Counted from the stretch's first letter, positions 32,343 to 40,141 are shown. The stretch: 51,004 bases of DNA from Bacillota bacterium (GCA_023392075.1 JAEVZU010000277.1:1-51004), one strand, 5' to 3'. The notes: generated from the letters alone by a model not told the origin. Program-made: numbers and translations.

Positions 32343-33395
32343 CTAAAACTTTCCTTTTGCAAAATTCTTCTGATGCTTTGATAACTGGCGCCCCCATTGT
32401 TTTTCCTGGAGTCTCAGTTTTCCGTCCTTCTTTGACTCCATAAAAGTAATTTCCTTTTGTAGTTTCAGCCAGCTCTCCCACCTCTTCTTTTCAAGTTTTT
32501 CAGTTTCCAGCGCCTCCCTTACTGCACATCCCGGTTCATCCCGGTGTTTGCAATCGTGAAAGCGGCAATTCAGAACAAGTTCTTCAATGTCTCCGAACAT
32601 AATATCCATACCTGTGTCGGAATCCCATAAGGAGAGCGTTCTCATTCCGGGAGTATCAAGGATCAGCCCTCCTTCCGGCAAAAGTACAAGTTCCCTGTGT
32701 GTGGTAGTATGTCTGCCCCTGCTGTCGTCCTCACGTATTGACTGCGTCTTAAGAATTTCCTCTCCGGCCAGGGTATTTACCAGCGTCGACTTGCCCACTC
32801 CGGACGAACCCAATAATGCCACTGTTTTGCCGGGCAGCAGATATTTCCTTATATCTTCGATACCCTGCCCTGTCACAGAACTGACGGCATGAACCTCAAC
32901 ACCGGGAGCTGTGCCGTATACCATGCCCAGCTTTTCACCAGTATCCTCACAGCAATCCGCCTTTGTCAGCACTACCACCGGCACAGCACCGCTGTCCCAG
33001 GCAGCAATCATATAGCGCTCCAGTCTTTTCATGTTAAAATCCCTGTTAAGCGATTGAATAAGAAAAACGGTATCTGCATTTGCTGCCACAATCTGTTCCT
33101 TAACCTCAATGCCGGCTGCAGCTCTTGAAAACTTCGTTTTTCTTGTGAGAACAAATCTGATCAAGATGTCCGCTCCCTGAACCGTTTCAAGGCCGACCCA
33201 ATCTCCTACAGCCAGTTGAAGGCTGTTTTCCCCTTTCTGCAACGGTCTGTTGACGGTCAGCTCACCTGAGTGTGTCATAACCTTCAGCTGCTGTCCGAAG
33301 TCAGCAGTAATACGCCCCGGGAACATTGCCGCAGCTGCCCTTTCTTTCCATTGGGTTTCAAAAAAATCATTCCATCCATAATCTTTTATATTCAT
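32343..33395 (-). CDS. rsgA: Small-subunit-dependent GTPase RsgA (YjeQ/YloQ-like)
   Basis: Circularly permuted GTPase that helps 30S maturation and release of RbfA. The 350 residues have an OB-fold N-terminal part, VVLTKADCCED (G4), VSSVTGQG, P-loop LLGSSGVGKSTLVN near 197-205 and DTPGMRTL. A zinc-binding region CRFHDCKHRDEPGC follows. The N-terminus is longer than in Bacillus (MNIKDYGWNDFFETQW), a form common in Clostridia. The ATG at 33395 overlaps the stop of a 49-residue upstream gene (TGATG), which argues against the TTG one codon earlier. Confidence 0.94.
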   Translation of the reverse strand: MNIKDYGWNDFFETQWKERAAAAMFPGRITADFGQQLKVMTHSGELTVNRPLQKGENSLQLAVGDWVGLETVQGADILIRFVLTRKTKFSRAAAGIEVKEQIVAANADTVFLIQSLNRDFNMKRLERYMIAAWDSGAVPVVVLTKADCCEDTGEKLGMVYGTAPGVEVHAVSSVTGQGIEDIRKYLLPGKTVALLGSSGVGKSTLVNTLAGEEILKTQSIREDDSRGRHTTTHRELVLLPEGGLILDTPGMRTLSLWDSDTGMDIMFGDIEELVLNCRFHDCKHRDEPGCAVREALETEKLEKKRWESWLKLQKEITFMESKKDGKLRLQEKQWGRQLSKHQKNFAKGKF

Positions 33396-33544
33396 CAAAA
33401 ATCATCCTTTATAAATTTCTTTTCGTCCTGTCTGCGTTTCTTTTTGTTCTTCAGGTTGTTTTCCTGAACTCTTGTCCTGGGATTTATAGCCCAACTGCTG
33501 CGTATTTCCTTCATATAATCAAAAGTAGTTTTCTTTTTTGCCAT
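33395..33544 (-). CDS. Small basic protein coupled to rsgA (49 residues)
   Basis: Short gene whose stop overlaps the rsgA start by one base. The product starts MAKKKTTFDYMKEIRSSWA, then has a highly basic stretch (NNLKNKKKRRQDEKK) and ends KDDF; no cysteines or membrane segment. Composition fits an RNA- or ribosome-binding protein, and coupling to a ribosome assembly GTPase points the same way, but I do not recognise the family. It starts behind AGGCTAAT and a hairpin leader that also recurs before two other genes. Confidence 0.72.
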   Translation of the reverse strand: MAKKKTTFDYMKEIRSSWAINPRTRVQENNLKNKKKRRQDEKKFIKDDF

Positions 33545-33575
33545 ATTAGCCTCCATGAGCCGCATTGCGGCTACA
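33545..33575 (-). promoter_or_regulatory. Recurrent hairpin leader, copy 1 (small gene + rsgA)
   Basis: Minus-strand AGCCGCAATGCGGCT hairpin (7-base arms) followed at once by CATGGAGGCTAATATG, the start region of the 49-residue gene. The same layout stands before the genes starting at 44064 and 47988. Confidence 0.5.
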
Positions 33576-33682
33576 ATTTAAATGAAATTTGTTGACTCAC
33601 AGGTTACATATATTAATAGCATTCCACAACGAGCAAAATTTCTTGATATTTCAGTGGCTTAAACTTAAAATAAGACATAAAA

Positions 33683-33711
33683 ATTCCGCAGATAACGACC
33701 ACCTGCGGAAT
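33683..33711. terminator. Hairpin, possible terminator
   Basis: Nine-base arms ATTCCGCAG / CTGCGGAAT with T-rich flanks on both sides (minus: TTTTTATG; plus: TATAAATAG then TTTTTTA). Orientation and gene served are unclear. Confidence 0.55.
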
Positions 33712-33719
33712 ATAAATAG

Positions 33720-33816
33720 TTTTTTATTGTCTGGTTTATATTTATCTTGTTAAACATTCTATTAAAAGTTTTTAGAAAACTAAACTTAATTTTTTATTTT
33801 CCCAGACAATAAAAAA
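33720..33816. repeat. 97-bp stretch bounded by 15-bp perfect inverted repeats
   Basis: TTTTTTATTGTCTGG at 33720-33734 and its exact complement CCAGACAATAAAAAA at 33802-33816, with an AT-rich interior lacking coding potential. May be a tiny non-autonomous element or two terminator arms brought together. Confidence 0.45.
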
Positions 33817-34043
33817 ACACGCTACTTATGCGTGCCAACTACTACTCAATAACAAATCAGTTCATCAAATAATTATACATAAACCGTTCATTACCATCGT
33901 ATTTAATTGCATCCACCATTCAGTTGCTCGAAAGAAGCCGCACCGGAACAAAGCTGCTAAAAACTCCTTTGCACCGTGCCATTATTAAATTAACAAAGAG
34001 CCACCCCAACAATTAATTTTAATGACATACTACAACAACTCCT
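33811..34043 (-). other. Structured non-coding region with a short RBS-led ORF and terminator
   Basis: On the minus strand an AGGAG (34039-34043) precedes a 12-codon ORF (MSLKLIVGVALC, 33990-34028). Then comes a long imperfect hairpin (GGCACGG-TG-CAAAG ... CTTTG-TT-CC-G-GTGC), and finally a terminator GCACGC...GCGTG followed by TTTTTTT (33811-33834). The layout fits a short transcript or leader RNA but matches no RNA family I can name. No protein gene is supportable in 33545-34214. Confidence 0.4.
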
Positions 34044-34214
34044 TTCTCTAAATAATTTATTACTTTTTAATGGTATTACTTTTTGATTATAAGGGATATT
34101 TCCATTCAATGTCAATAGCAATATACGTTCAAAAAACATATTATGTATTGAATGAATAACTTTTGTATAAATTATATACCATTGCTCAATAATATAAAAC
34201 GAGGTGGCTTTACT

Positions 34215-34493
34215 GTGGCAAAATATATAAAGAATCCGATACCTATAGAGGCAATTGAATACAAACCCGGCCTGGAAGACGGTTTTGACGATATGGATAG
34301 CGCTTTTAATGCGGGTTTGGATGTGATACATTATGAAAATCCGGTTGATGCGGATAAAATCCCTTTTATTATTACTTTGGAAGGAAAGCACTATATTAAT
34401 AAAGGCGATTATATAATAACCGGTATTGACGGCGAACGGTACCCGTGTAAAAGAGAAATCTTTTTTAAAACCTATTCCCCGGTCAATATATAA
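34215..34493 (+). CDS. Phage-type orphan protein (PGDYG-like)
   Basis: A 92-residue protein starting at GTG behind GAGGTGG. It begins VAKYIKNPIPIEAIEYKPG and ends EGKHYINKGDYIITGIDGERYPCKREIFFKTYSPV. The KGDYIITG-x-x-GE-x-YPCK-x-x-IF pattern is typical of a small protein widespread in phages and prophages of Firmicutes, of unknown function. No other phage gene is near, so it is a lone relic or domesticated gene at the edge of the TIR-SLATT island, converging on the SLATT gene. Confidence 0.72.
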   Translation: MAKYIKNPIPIEAIEYKPGLEDGFDDMDSAFNAGLDVIHYENPVDADKIPFIITLEGKHYINKGDYIITGIDGERYPCKREIFFKTYSPVNI

Positions 34494-34550
34494 ACATGTT
34501 CAAAAGTATGTGATAACCTCTTAATATAAAGCATAATATAAAGGATTATA

Positions 34551-34991
34551 TTATGCTTTATCCGACTTTATAAGACTTAATTCAATGCTCTTCCAGTTTC
34601 TGTTTTCCTTCTCAAGAATAGAATTAACTATAAATATGAGAAGTTCCCTCTTGTTTTCATCGTTATAGGGATTACAGTTATTTATATAAAGAACTTTCTG
34701 GTGCTTTAGTGCTTCCGCTACTGTTCGATACTCTATCCAGAGCTTGTGATATCCAAAAGTGGTATTTAAAGCCGTAACTATTGTAATAGACGACCCCATC
34801 AGAGCCACAATATATTTTGCAGGAACAAAAACATCAATAAATAATGCGGTAAACGGAATCAATGCGGATATTATTATATCCAGCAAAACAAGACAGGTAT
34901 ACCGTTTTTTATTTGTTACCGACTTATGGTCATAATAAGCCAGATAGCTATTGAGATAATTTTCAGCATTAATACCGTTTATATTATCCAT
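34551..34991 (-). CDS. SLATT-domain (DUF4231-like) two-helix membrane protein
   Basis: A 146-residue membrane protein with two hydrophobic segments (about 32-52 and 59-78) joined by a short loop, then WIEYRTVAEALKHQKVLYIN (85-) and a long C-terminal helical part. This layout, two helices followed by W-x-x-YR-x-x-AE-x-L, is that of the SLATT/DUF4231 group, which comparative genomics has proposed as pore-forming effectors of nucleotide-signal-based immune systems (established proposal). The ATG at 34991 has GGGAGGAAAT; a longer frame is less likely. It is the second gene after a TIR gene in the same direction, so the two probably form a defence pair. Confidence 0.75.
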   Translation of the reverse strand: MDNINGINAENYLNSYLAYYDHKSVTNKKRYTCLVLLDIIISALIPFTALFIDVFVPAKYIVALMGSSITIVTALNTTFGYHKLWIEYRTVAEALKHQKVLYINNCNPYNDENKRELLIFIVNSILEKENRNWKSIELSLIKSDKA

Positions 34992-35060
34992 ATTTCCTCC
35001 CTGGTGATCCTCTAACATCTAAATTCATACATTGCCGGTGTTAAACTTCCCACCACTATA

Positions 35061-35242
35061 TTTTAGATGTTACAGACTACTAGTGGTCTGTAACATCTAA
35101 AACGTATATTGTCGGCGAGGAAAATTTTTGCAGGATAAGGCAGGACGAAGGCAATACTGTATGTATTGACAAGGATGACAACGAAATCCTGCGGGAATTT
35201 AACCTTCGACAATATGTGACTTTTAGGTGTTACAGACTACTA
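35061..35242. repeat. MITE-like element between the TIR and SLATT genes
   Basis: Three copies of one end sequence: 35061-35082 (TTTTAGATGTTACAGACTAC...), its inverted copy at 35086-35102, giving a 17-bp perfect hairpin with the first, and a third at 35221-35242 (one mismatch to the first). The two outward ends of the 35081-35242 segment are inverted repeats of about 34 bp including CGACAATAT. The interior has further stems (GCAGGAT...ATCCTGC) and no gene. A degraded end copy is at 41746-41776. The right end overlaps the TIR stop codon. Confidence 0.75.
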
Positions 35243-35653
35243 ATACTTCAAAATAAAGTTCCTGGCAATATCTGCCGCCATAGATTGAGATTCCGAGCAG
35301 AATACATTATTGTTAAGGATACATTGCGGAATTCTATACTCCTTTTCTTTTTGAATATTTGGATCAATTATAATCGAACATATCTCCCTAATATATCCAA
35401 GCTGGTACAATCTGATTGCTTCATTCAATTCGGACCTGACATATATGCTTTCAAGTGAACTGTTGGAAATAAAAACTATAAACAAATCCGTATCGCTTAA
35501 TCTCTCGAGAATATACTCCATGGGCGTATCCACATTATAAGGCTGCAAAAAATAAATCAATCTGTATTTATCGGATAATACTGTCAAATCATCGATTACA
35601 CCTTTAATGAAATCGTGGTCCTTACTGCTGCATGATAAAAAAATATTGATCAT
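35240..35653 (-). CDS. TIR-domain protein (candidate NADase/signal generator)
   Basis: A 137-residue protein that is essentially one TIR domain. It starts MINIFLSCSSKDHDFIKGVIDDL (strand A and box 1), continues with DTDLFIVFISNSSLESIYVRSELNEAIRL (strand D, box 2), in which Glu75 (in SEL) is at the place of the catalytic glutamate of TIR NADases, and ends with ICSIIIDPN and a final helix. Bacterial TIR proteins either consume NAD+ or make cyclic-ADP-ribose-type signals on phage infection. No sensor domain is fused. The SLATT gene lies 249 bases downstream in the same direction, as expected of signal maker plus membrane effector. GAGAGG precedes the start. Confidence 0.82.
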   Translation of the reverse strand: MINIFLSCSSKDHDFIKGVIDDLTVLSDKYRLIYFLQPYNVDTPMEYILERLSDTDLFIVFISNSSLESIYVRSELNEAIRLYQLGYIREICSIIIDPNIQKEKEYRIPQCILNNNVFCSESQSMAADIARNFILKY

Positions 35654-35767
35654 TCAAAGCCTCTCAAAATATGCTAAGAGTTATCAATATATTTTATTCC
35701 CGCTGCTTCGGATACATGTCATATAACTTCCATTTTTAGATTTCAAGTTTATTTCAGTACTGTTAAA

Positions 35768-36290
35768 ATGAAATATTTGACAAAAATCGAATTTGTAAAT
35801 ATAACTTATAGTATACATATATTATTAATATGCTTTGCAATTCGTTGGCCGGATAAACCGGAGGCGGAGTTGGGGATCATTGGAAGGTGTCAACAGCATA
35901 TCTGTAAGCTATGCTTCAAAAAAGCCATATTCAACTACAATCCGGATAAAATAAATCCGGACATCATAAAATATAATATTGAAAAACTCGGATTTTCAGT
36001 AAGTGAAAACCTGTCTGGAAGTTCCGAAAATAACAGCCATTGAAACGGCTGATATTGTCCTGCTGAATGATGATCTGACTGCTATTCCATAATCTATAAA
36101 GCTGTCAAGGCTGACAATGAGAAAAATAAGGCAAAATCTGTTTTGGGCAGTCATATATAATGCCATGGCAATTCCCTTTGCGGCAACCGGTCATTTAAAC
36201 CCGGTCATTGCATCGGCTGCCATGGCACTGAGCTCACTGTGCGTAATTATGAATTCCCTGTTATTGTTTAGAAAAAAACTAACTCTATAG
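35768..36290 (+). pseudogene. Copper-transporting P-type ATPase (CopA) remnant
   Basis: Two ends of a P1B ATPase are joined without the middle. The first part (to 36043) ends in a decayed HMA domain (CQQHICKLCFKKAIFNYNPDKI, KYNIEKLGFSV). A frame shift later comes the C-terminal end of the pump: ETADIVLLNDDLTAIP, an in-frame TAA, then SIKLSRLTMRKIRQNLFWA and the last membrane helices (IPFAATGHLNPVIASAAMA, LSSLCVIMNSL). The actuator, DKTGT and nucleotide-binding regions are missing, so the gene is dead. Its end runs into the hemL 3' end. Confidence 0.85.
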
Positions 36291-36317
36291 CTGTGAAAAA
36301 GCGTACTCTATAGCTGT
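36282..36317. repeat. 13-bp direct repeat at the hemL end
   Basis: ACTCTATAGCTGT occurs at 36282-36294 and 36305-36317, covering the hemL stop codon and the end of the copA remnant. Probably the trace of the deletion or slippage event that joined the two. Confidence 0.45.
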
Positions 36318-37571
36318 TTTGGTCTCAGAAATATCCCTTTCAGTATGAGCATATGAAACAAACAGTGCTTCAAACTGTGAAGGAGCAATATAAATACCTT
36401 TATTCAGCATAAAGGAAAAATATTTTTTAAACTTATCCAGGTCTGATTTTACCGCACTGCTGTAATCTACAATCTCCCTGTCACTGAAAAAAACACTTAA
36501 AAGTGAACCGGCCCTGTTTATTCTTATATCAATCCCGTACTTGCCGGCAGCCTCGTTATATGCATTTTCCAGGGATTTGCCCAGGCAATCCAAACGCTGG
36601 TAGAAGTCCCCGGCATGTTTTATGGTCTTCAACGTACTTATACCGGCAGCTACCGCAACAGGATTGCCCGACAGTGTTCCTGCCTGATATACCGGACCGA
36701 GAGGCGCTATTCTCTCCATTATTTCTCTTCTTCCCCCGTATGCGCCAACAGGCATTCCTCCGCCGATAATCTTTCCCAAAACCGTCAGGTCTGGCTTTAT
36801 GCCATACAACTCCTGGGCTCCCCCATAGGAAACACGGAAACCTGTAATTACTTCGTCAAAAATCAATAGTGCACCGTGGTTTTCCGTCAGTGTACGCAGC
36901 AATTTAAGAAAACCAATCTCCGGAAGCACCAATCCCATATTGGCAGCAATGGGCTCAATTATAACTGCTGCAATTTTGCTCCCATATTTCTTGAACAGCT
37001 CCTGTAAACCTTCCGGATCATTGTACACAGCTACCAGGGTGTTCCTGGAGTAATCCGCCGGTACTCCCGAACTGTCTGGCACTCCGGCGGTCAGGGCGCC
37101 TGAGCCGGCTTTGACCAGCAGGCCGTCACTGTGTCCATGGTAGCAGCCTTCAAATTTAACGATCAAGTCCCTGCCGGTATAACCTCTTGCTGCGCGTATG
37201 GCACTCATGGCAGCCTCCGTTCCCGAGCTGACAAGTCTGAGCATTTCCATGGAAGGAACGGCCTCACATATTAATTCGGCCAGCAACAATTCATTCTCGG
37301 TAGGCGCCCCAAAGCTTGTTCCATTTTCGGCAGCTTCCTGTATCGCCGCAATGACGGCAGGCTGTGCATGTCCCAAAATCATTGGACCCCAGGAGCATAC
37401 GTAATCAATGTATTCGTTTTCATCAAGGTCAAAAAGCCTGGAACCCTTTCCTTTTTTTATGACGGGCGGCTTGAGACCAACCGATCCGAAAGCCCTGACA
37501 GGACTGTTTACTCCGCCCGGCATATAATTGCAGGCTTTATCAAACACTTCTTGAGATTTTATATTAATCAT
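36285..37571 (-). CDS. hemL: Glutamate-1-semialdehyde 2,1-aminomutase
   Basis: PLP enzyme turning glutamate-1-semialdehyde into 5-aminolevulinate, the step after HemA in the C5 route to tetrapyrroles. The 428 residues show the start block NYMPGGVNSPVRAFGSVG, then SSGTEAAMSAIRAARGYTGRD, FDEVITGFR, the PLP-lysine segment LTVLGKIIGGGMPVGAYGG and YQAGTLSGNPVA. Length is normal. It is the last gene of the hemA...hemB row; the stop lies in a 13-bp direct repeat shared with the copA remnant, but the family's C-terminus seems complete. Confidence 0.97.
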   Translation of the reverse strand: MINIKSQEVFDKACNYMPGGVNSPVRAFGSVGLKPPVIKKGKGSRLFDLDENEYIDYVCSWGPMILGHAQPAVIAAIQEAAENGTSFGAPTENELLLAELICEAVPSMEMLRLVSSGTEAAMSAIRAARGYTGRDLIVKFEGCYHGHSDGLLVKAGSGALTAGVPDSSGVPADYSRNTLVAVYNDPEGLQELFKKYGSKIAAVIIEPIAANMGLVLPEIGFLKLLRTLTENHGALLIFDEVITGFRVSYGGAQELYGIKPDLTVLGKIIGGGMPVGAYGGRREIMERIAPLGPVYQAGTLSGNPVAVAAGISTLKTIKHAGDFYQRLDCLGKSLENAYNEAAGKYGIDIRINRAGSLLSVFFSDREIVDYSSAVKSDLDKFKKYFSFMLNKGIYIAPSQFEALFVSYAHTERDISETKTAIEYAFSQL

Positions 37572-37596
37572 TGGAATATTTCTCCTATAGACTTTT

Positions 37597-38565
37597 TTAT
37601 TTCAACCACGCTGCGGCATCAAGGGCAAAATAGCTGATAATTATATCGGCACCGGCTCTTTTTATCGCCGTCAGGGACTCAAGTGCAGCACCTTTTTCAT
37701 CAATCCAGCCTTTCTGGGCAGCCGCCTTGATCATGCAGTATTCACCGCTGACATTATAGGCTGCCAGCGGATAGTCATATCGTGAAGCTGCCTCATGGAT
37801 TATATCCAAATATGCAAGAGCGGGCTTTACCATTATTATATCAGCACCTTCCTCTATATCAAGCTCTATTTCCCTCATGGCTTCCTTCCTGCCGTGATAG
37901 TCCATCTGGTAGGTTTTTCTGTCTCCAAATGCCGGAGCGGAGCCGGCCGCATCTCTGAAAGGGCCGTAAAAGGCCGAGGCATATTTAGCGCTGTAGGCCA
38001 TAATTGCCTTATCGGTAAAGGAACAGCCGTCAAGAGCCTTTCTTATGGCAGCGACTCTGCCGTCCATCATATCGGATGGAGCAATTATATCGGCACCTGC
38101 ATCTGCCAGGCTGACAGCTGCTTTTGATAATATCTCCAAAGTCAGGTCATTATCTATTTTGTTGTCTTTTATAATCCCGCAATGTCCATGGCTGGTGTAT
38201 TCACACAAGCACAGATCTGCCGACAGAACAAGTTCAGGAAACCGCTGTCTGGCCTGTCTGAGAGCCTTCTGGACAATACCGTCACTGCAGAAGGCACCCG
38301 TACCAACCTCATCCTTTTCATCGGGTACACCAAACAGAATCACACCCGGAATCCCCGCACTCTGCACCTTTTCCAGCTGGAAAAGCAGCCGGTCCACAGA
38401 ATAATGATTTATGCCGGGCATTGAGGCTATTTCTCTTTCAATGCCTGTACCTTCTGCAACAAACATGGGATAAATAAAATCTTCCATACTTATATTTGTC
38501 TCTCTTACGAGTTTTCTCAGCCCGGGACTGGTTCTGAGTCTCCTGGGTCTTTTTATCAAATCCAT
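37597..38565 (-). CDS. hemB: Delta-aminolevulinic acid dehydratase (porphobilinogen synthase)
   Basis: Condenses two 5-aminolevulinates to porphobilinogen. The 322 residues show the zinc site DLCLCEYTSHGHCG, the two active-site lysine blocks AIMAYSAKYASAFYGPFRDA and IMVKPALAYLDII, and the substrate block YNVSGEYCMIKAA. I set the start at 38565 (MDLIKRPRRLRTSPGLRKLV) with GGAGGTAAAA upstream; the longer frame to 38607 has no family support. It lies between cobA-hemD and hemL with 11-bp-scale spacing, so the genes are one operon. Confidence 0.96.
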   Translation of the reverse strand: MDLIKRPRRLRTSPGLRKLVRETNISMEDFIYPMFVAEGTGIEREIASMPGINHYSVDRLLFQLEKVQSAGIPGVILFGVPDEKDEVGTGAFCSDGIVQKALRQARQRFPELVLSADLCLCEYTSHGHCGIIKDNKIDNDLTLEILSKAAVSLADAGADIIAPSDMMDGRVAAIRKALDGCSFTDKAIMAYSAKYASAFYGPFRDAAGSAPAFGDRKTYQMDYHGRKEAMREIELDIEEGADIIMVKPALAYLDIIHEAASRYDYPLAAYNVSGEYCMIKAAAQKGWIDEKGAALESLTAIKRAGADIIISYFALDAAAWLK

Positions 38566-38618
38566 TTTTACCTCCGGAAGCCTATTGTTGTTATAAGCAT
38601 AGTTCATTAAAAATTGTC

Positions 38619-40139
38619 TTAAGTATTAAACCTTCTATTTTCGGAAAGTTCGATTATTTTATTTATTATTCCTTCTGAATTATATTGTTCGGCAACTGCA
38701 GTTACGGCAATTCCTTCCTCTGCAGCGGTACTGGCGGTGACCGGCCCGATACATACCATTTGGGCAGGCAGCTGCTTTATTCTTTCCTTCCCCAGAATGG
38801 CCACAAAAGCCTTCACTGCAGATGGACTCGCAAAGGTTATAATGTCGGCCCTTTCCAGCTCAGGCACTAAAAAATCCAGTTTGCCTTCCAAATTATTGGG
38901 TTCTGTTGTATAAACAGCTACTTCATCATATTTTATACCATTATTTTTTAAGCCCTCGGTCAATTCAGGCCTTGAAAGCTCCGAATCAATCAGCAGTATT
39001 TTATCCCTGCCGTCTATTTTTTCAAGTAATCCCGATAATAAATCTTTTGTTGAGTATTTCCCGGGAATATAATCCGGATACAAACCTTTTGAATTCAGTG
39101 CCTTTTCAGTGGCTGGCCCCACCACCGCAAGCCTGATGCCATAAAGCTTGCGGATATCTGTCTTCAGCTGCCTGAGCTGTTTGAAGAATATCTCAACACC
39201 GTTTGCACTTGTAAATATCAGCCAGCTGTACGAATCAAGCCTGTCCAAAGCCGTATGAAGCTGCTCGCCTTCCTGCACCTCGGTTATTTTTATAACAGGA
39301 AATTCAAGCACATGGGCTCCATGTGCTTCCAGACCTTTAATCAAAGTATCCGACTGTTCGGCAGGTCTGGTAACAACTACCCGATTACCAGAAAGAACTC
39401 CTTTTCCATACCAGCCAAGGCTCTCACAAAGTTCTGCAACCTGGCCTACAATGATAACAGCCGGTGATTTCACCCCGTATTGCTTACACTTTTCCATAAT
39501 ATCGGATAAGATACCGGTAACTACCCTCTGCCCGGGTCTTGTTCCGTTCTCAACAACTGCAACAGGTGTCCTGGGCGGTTTGCCCGAGCTCATAAGACCG
39601 CTGCAAATTTCGCCGATATTTTTTATCCCCATGAGAAAAACAAGAGTACCTTCCTGTTTTGCAAGTGTTTCAAAATCACATAACGGATTTTCAGCCGAAT
39701 GGTGTCCGGTGATGATATGAAGTGATGAGGCATATTCCCTGTGCGTCACAGGTATCCCGGCATATGCCGGTACAGCTATGGCGGAGGTTATACCGGGCAC
39801 AACCTCAAATTCGATCCCGTTTTTAAGAAGGTATTCGCATTCTTCGCCGCCCCGCCCGAATAAAAACGGGTCTCCGCCCTTCACCCGGGCTACGGTCTTG
39901 CCTTCAATTGCATACTTCACAAGTATTTTATTTATCTCTTTCTGCGGCACCTGGTGATGCTGAGGCTGTTTCCCCACATAGACAAATTCCGCTCCATTGC
40001 CGGCAAACCCAAGCACATTGCTGTCAATAAGCCGGTCATATACTATGACATCTGATTGCTTTATGGCCTCTGCCGCTTTTAAGGTCAAAAGCTTGTAATC
40101 ACCGGGTCCAGCCCCTATAATATATACTTTTCCGGCCAT
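38619..40139 (-). CDS. Fused uroporphyrinogen-III methyltransferase / uroporphyrinogen-III synthase (CobA-HemD)
   Basis: A two-domain enzyme of 506 residues. The N-terminal 250 are the SAM-dependent SUMT domain (VYIIGAGPGDYKLLTLKA, VYVGKQPQHH, VRVKGGDPFLFGRGGEE, VVPGITSAIAVPAYAGIPVTHR), which makes precorrin-2. The rest is HemD (RVVVTRPAEQSDTLIKGLEAHGA, FTSANGVEIFFKQL, ADIITFASPSAVKAF), which closes the tetrapyrrole ring. The fusion is common in Clostridia, and sends uroporphyrinogen III to siroheme and cobalamin rather than heme. The ATG is two bases after the hemC stop. Domain order and length are regular. Confidence 0.95.
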   Translation of the reverse strand: MAGKVYIIGAGPGDYKLLTLKAAEAIKQSDVIVYDRLIDSNVLGFAGNGAEFVYVGKQPQHHQVPQKEINKILVKYAIEGKTVARVKGGDPFLFGRGGEECEYLLKNGIEFEVVPGITSAIAVPAYAGIPVTHREYASSLHIITGHHSAENPLCDFETLAKQEGTLVFLMGIKNIGEICSGLMSSGKPPRTPVAVVENGTRPGQRVVTGILSDIMEKCKQYGVKSPAVIIVGQVAELCESLGWYGKGVLSGNRVVVTRPAEQSDTLIKGLEAHGAHVLEFPVIKITEVQEGEQLHTALDRLDSYSWLIFTSANGVEIFFKQLRQLKTDIRKLYGIRLAVVGPATEKALNSKGLYPDYIPGKYSTKDLLSGLLEKIDGRDKILLIDSELSRPELTEGLKNNGIKYDEVAVYTTEPNNLEGKLDFLVPELERADIITFASPSAVKAFVAILGKERIKQLPAQMVCIGPVTASTAAEEGIAVTAVAEQYNSEGIINKIIELSENRRFNT

Positions 40140-40141
40140 AA

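Noticed and set aside
33683..33834. CRISPR array suggested by repeated hairpins
   Set aside because: The hairpins differ in sequence and there is no regular repeat-spacer periodicity.
33990..34391. A 133-codon minus-strand frame opposite the phage-type orphan
   Set aside because: Most of it is antisense to the better-supported GTG-started gene at 34215-34493; only the last 12 codons, which have their own ribosome site, were kept as part of the structured region.
34551..35653. Thoeris defence system
   Set aside because: The TIR gene would fit, but no SIR2-SLOG ThsA and no macro-domain effector is present; the partner is a two-helix SLATT-type protein, so a standard Thoeris label is not supported.
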